6,763 bases of DNA from assembly GCA_002479145.1 (NCBI GenBank), contig DLLX01000073.1, positions 1 to 6,763 on the forward strand. The letters run 5' to 3'. The position numbers were made by a program, and so were the translations under genes. The notes beneath the pieces were generated by a model that was given only the letters and a program-made list of their open reading frames with translations, made no database searches and was not told the origin of the DNA. This document shows positions 5,662-6,763 of this stretch, in pieces. The number at the start of each line of letters is the position of its first letter. Position 1 is the stretch's first letter. This stretch comes from Prevotella sp. UBA7551 (GTDB lineage Bacteria; Bacteroidota; Bacteroidia; Bacteroidales; Bacteroidaceae).

Positions 5662-6763
5662 ATGAATATGGCAGAAAAAAACAATATCCCGCAGTTTGTG
5701 AATAGCGATTCTTTCATGTTGGATAAGCATTATGTAAAGTGGTTGTCCGACTTGAAGCTTCGTTTTCGCACGACACAGCTTAAAGCTGCAGTCAAAGTGA
5801 ATACGGAAATGCTCAAATTCTACTGGAGCTTGGGCGAGGATTTATGCGAGAAGCAGAAACATTATAAGTGGGGTGCGAACTTCATGAAACGGTTGAGCCT
5901 TGATTTACGTGCGGAATTTCCACAAGCAGAGGGCTTCTCGTGGTCGAATCTCTACAAAATTCGCAAATGGTTTGTGTTTTATTCTTCTCAAAATGATTTT
6001 TTGTACCAGGCTGGTACAAAATTCCAAAAGGTGGATGACGCAACCAGCCCCATCCCTGAGATACTGTTGAGTGTGCCATGGCGACATCAAACGGTGATCG
6101 TATCGAAATGCAAGACGATCAATGCGGCCATGTTCTATCTCCGCAAAGTTATAGAAGGCAACATGAGCCGCACAGAGTTGGAGCATGCGGTGAAGGCCCA
6201 ACTCTACGAGCATAGCGGCAAGGCGCAGAACAACTTTGATGTCACATTGCCTTCGCCTCAAAATGCTCTGGCCGCAGAAATGCTGAAAGACCCCTACAAG
6301 TTGGATTTCTTCTCGTTGCCCAGCAAGTTCAGCGAAATGGACTTGGAGGATAAGTTGGCGGCGAATATTACCCGCTTCCTGCTGGAATTAGGCAAGGGCT
6401 TTGCCTATGTCGGTCGGCAAATGGAGCTTGATACGCCCAGTGGCAAGTCCTATTTCCCGGACATGATATTCTATCATACCCGGTTGAAATGCTATGTGGT
6501 GGTAGAGTTGAAAGTCGTTGACTTTACTCCGGAGTTCATTGGCAAACTCAATTTCTATGTATCTGCCGCTGACGAACTGCTTAAAGGTGAAGGCGACAAC
6601 CCAAGTGTCGGCATTCTTTTGTGCAAGGACAAAGATTCGTCCGTCGTGGAATGGTCGCTGCGAGGCATCAATACACCTTTGGGTGTGGCCAATTATCAGT
6701 TGCAAGAAGTATATGAGCGGACATTGCTCGAAATGAAACAGCAAGCCGCTGCGGATGAAGCAG
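5662..6763 (+). CDS. YhcG/DUF1016 family PD-(D/E)xK nuclease protein (3' end outside window)
   Basis: There are 367 visible residues with two family domains. The N-terminal DUF1016 helical domain (about 25-175) includes the MLKFYWSLGEDL segment (50-61), SWSNLYKIRKWF (93-104) and the VPWRHQ motif (138-143). The C-terminal PD-(D/E)xK-like nuclease domain has FDVTLPSPQ (192-200), DPYKLDFF (210-217), ITRFLLELGKGFAYVGRQ (236-253), the PD pair at P266-D267, VVVELK with E282 and K284, and GKLNFY (294-299). The nuclease core residues are therefore intact. Start options are ATG 5662 or ATG 5668; an in-frame TAA at 5647-5649 rules out anything longer. Members run about 340-380 residues, so little is missing. 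The family is often found beside type I restriction-modification genes or in other defence islands, but its reaction is poorly defined. The 5' end is AT-rich compared with the minus-strand genes, which hints at acquisition. Confidence 0.94.
   Translation, partial: MNMAEKNNIPQFVNSDSFMLDKHYVKWLSDLKLRFRTTQLKAAVKVNTEMLKFYWSLGEDLCEKQKHYKWGANFMKRLSLDLRAEFPQAEGFSWSNLYKIRKWFVFYSSQNDFLYQAGTKFQKVDDATSPIPEILLSVPWRHQTVIVSKCKTINAAMFYLRKVIEGNMSRTELEHAVKAQLYEHSGKAQNNFDVTLPSPQNALAAEMLKDPYKLDFFSLPSKFSEMDLEDKLAANITRFLLELGKGFAYVGRQMELDTPSGKSYFPDMIFYHTRLKCYVVVELKVVDFTPEFIGKLNFYVSAADELLKGEGDNPSVGILLCKDKDSSVVEWSLRGINTPLGVANYQLQEVYERTLLEMKQQAAADEA
5999..6021. repeat. Perfect 23-bp palindrome inside the yhcG-family gene
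   Basis: TTTTGTACCAG (5999-6009), a single G (6010) and CTGGTACAAAA (6011-6021) form an inverted repeat with 11-bp perfect arms. In frame it encodes roughly FLYQAGTK (113-120), which lies in the linker between the DUF1016 N-terminal region and the VPWRHQ motif. An RNA stem of 10 or so pairs with a tiny loop could form, and a dimeric DNA-binding protein could recognise it. Confidence 0.75.

Noticed and set aside
5490..5705. 71-residue plus-strand open frame running into the yhcG start
   Set aside because: It overlaps the well-supported yhcG start in a different frame, spans the predicted promoter, and has no recognisable features.

Overview
The window looks like chromosomal DNA from a Bacteroidota bacterium, most likely Prevotella or a close relative. 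Two candidate promoters combine a TAnnTTTG -7 box with a TTTG-like -33 box at a 20-nt spacer, which is the Bacteroidota pattern. Most starts lack a Shine-Dalgarno, and the IlvE, RfbB, cytidylate kinase-like and MATE proteins read as Prevotella-type sequences. The genus is an inference made without a database search.

Layout. Positions 1-581 (minus) hold the N-terminal 193 residues of a branched-chain amino acid aminotransferase with its own well-formed promoter. A 238-base gap follows. From 5070 down to 820, six minus-strand genes are packed head to tail: a MATE efflux transporter, a cytidylate kinase-like P-loop protein, a small metallophosphoesterase, dTDP-glucose 4,6-dehydratase, a small protein resembling sigma-70 region 4, and the exonuclease VII small subunit. 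Three of the junctions overlap (8 nt, 4 nt ATGA, and up to 44 nt) and the other two gaps are 39 and 47 nt. A single promoter is visible, just upstream of the MATE gene, so these genes are probably co-transcribed. Their functions do not form one obvious pathway: efflux, nucleotide-type kinase, phosphoesterase, deoxysugar synthesis and DNA repair. XseB has no XseA beside it, and RfbB has no RfbA, C or D beside it.

Positions 5071-5661 form a 591-base divergent intergenic region with no convincing gene. It holds the MATE promoter, a four-run G-tract that fits a G-quadruplex motif, and three AT-rich 17-nt odd palindromes placed exactly 22 bp apart. It also holds the likely promoter of the rightmost gene, with a small GC-rich inverted repeat just upstream of its -7 box.

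Positions 5662-6763 (plus) encode nearly all of a YhcG/DUF1016 PD-(D/E)xK nuclease-family protein, cut by the window edge. It is visibly more AT-rich at its 5' end than the minus-strand genes and carries a perfect 23-bp palindrome in the linker between its two domains. This family often travels with type I restriction-modification or other defence loci, so the right edge may be the border of an accessory region. The window ends too early to tell.
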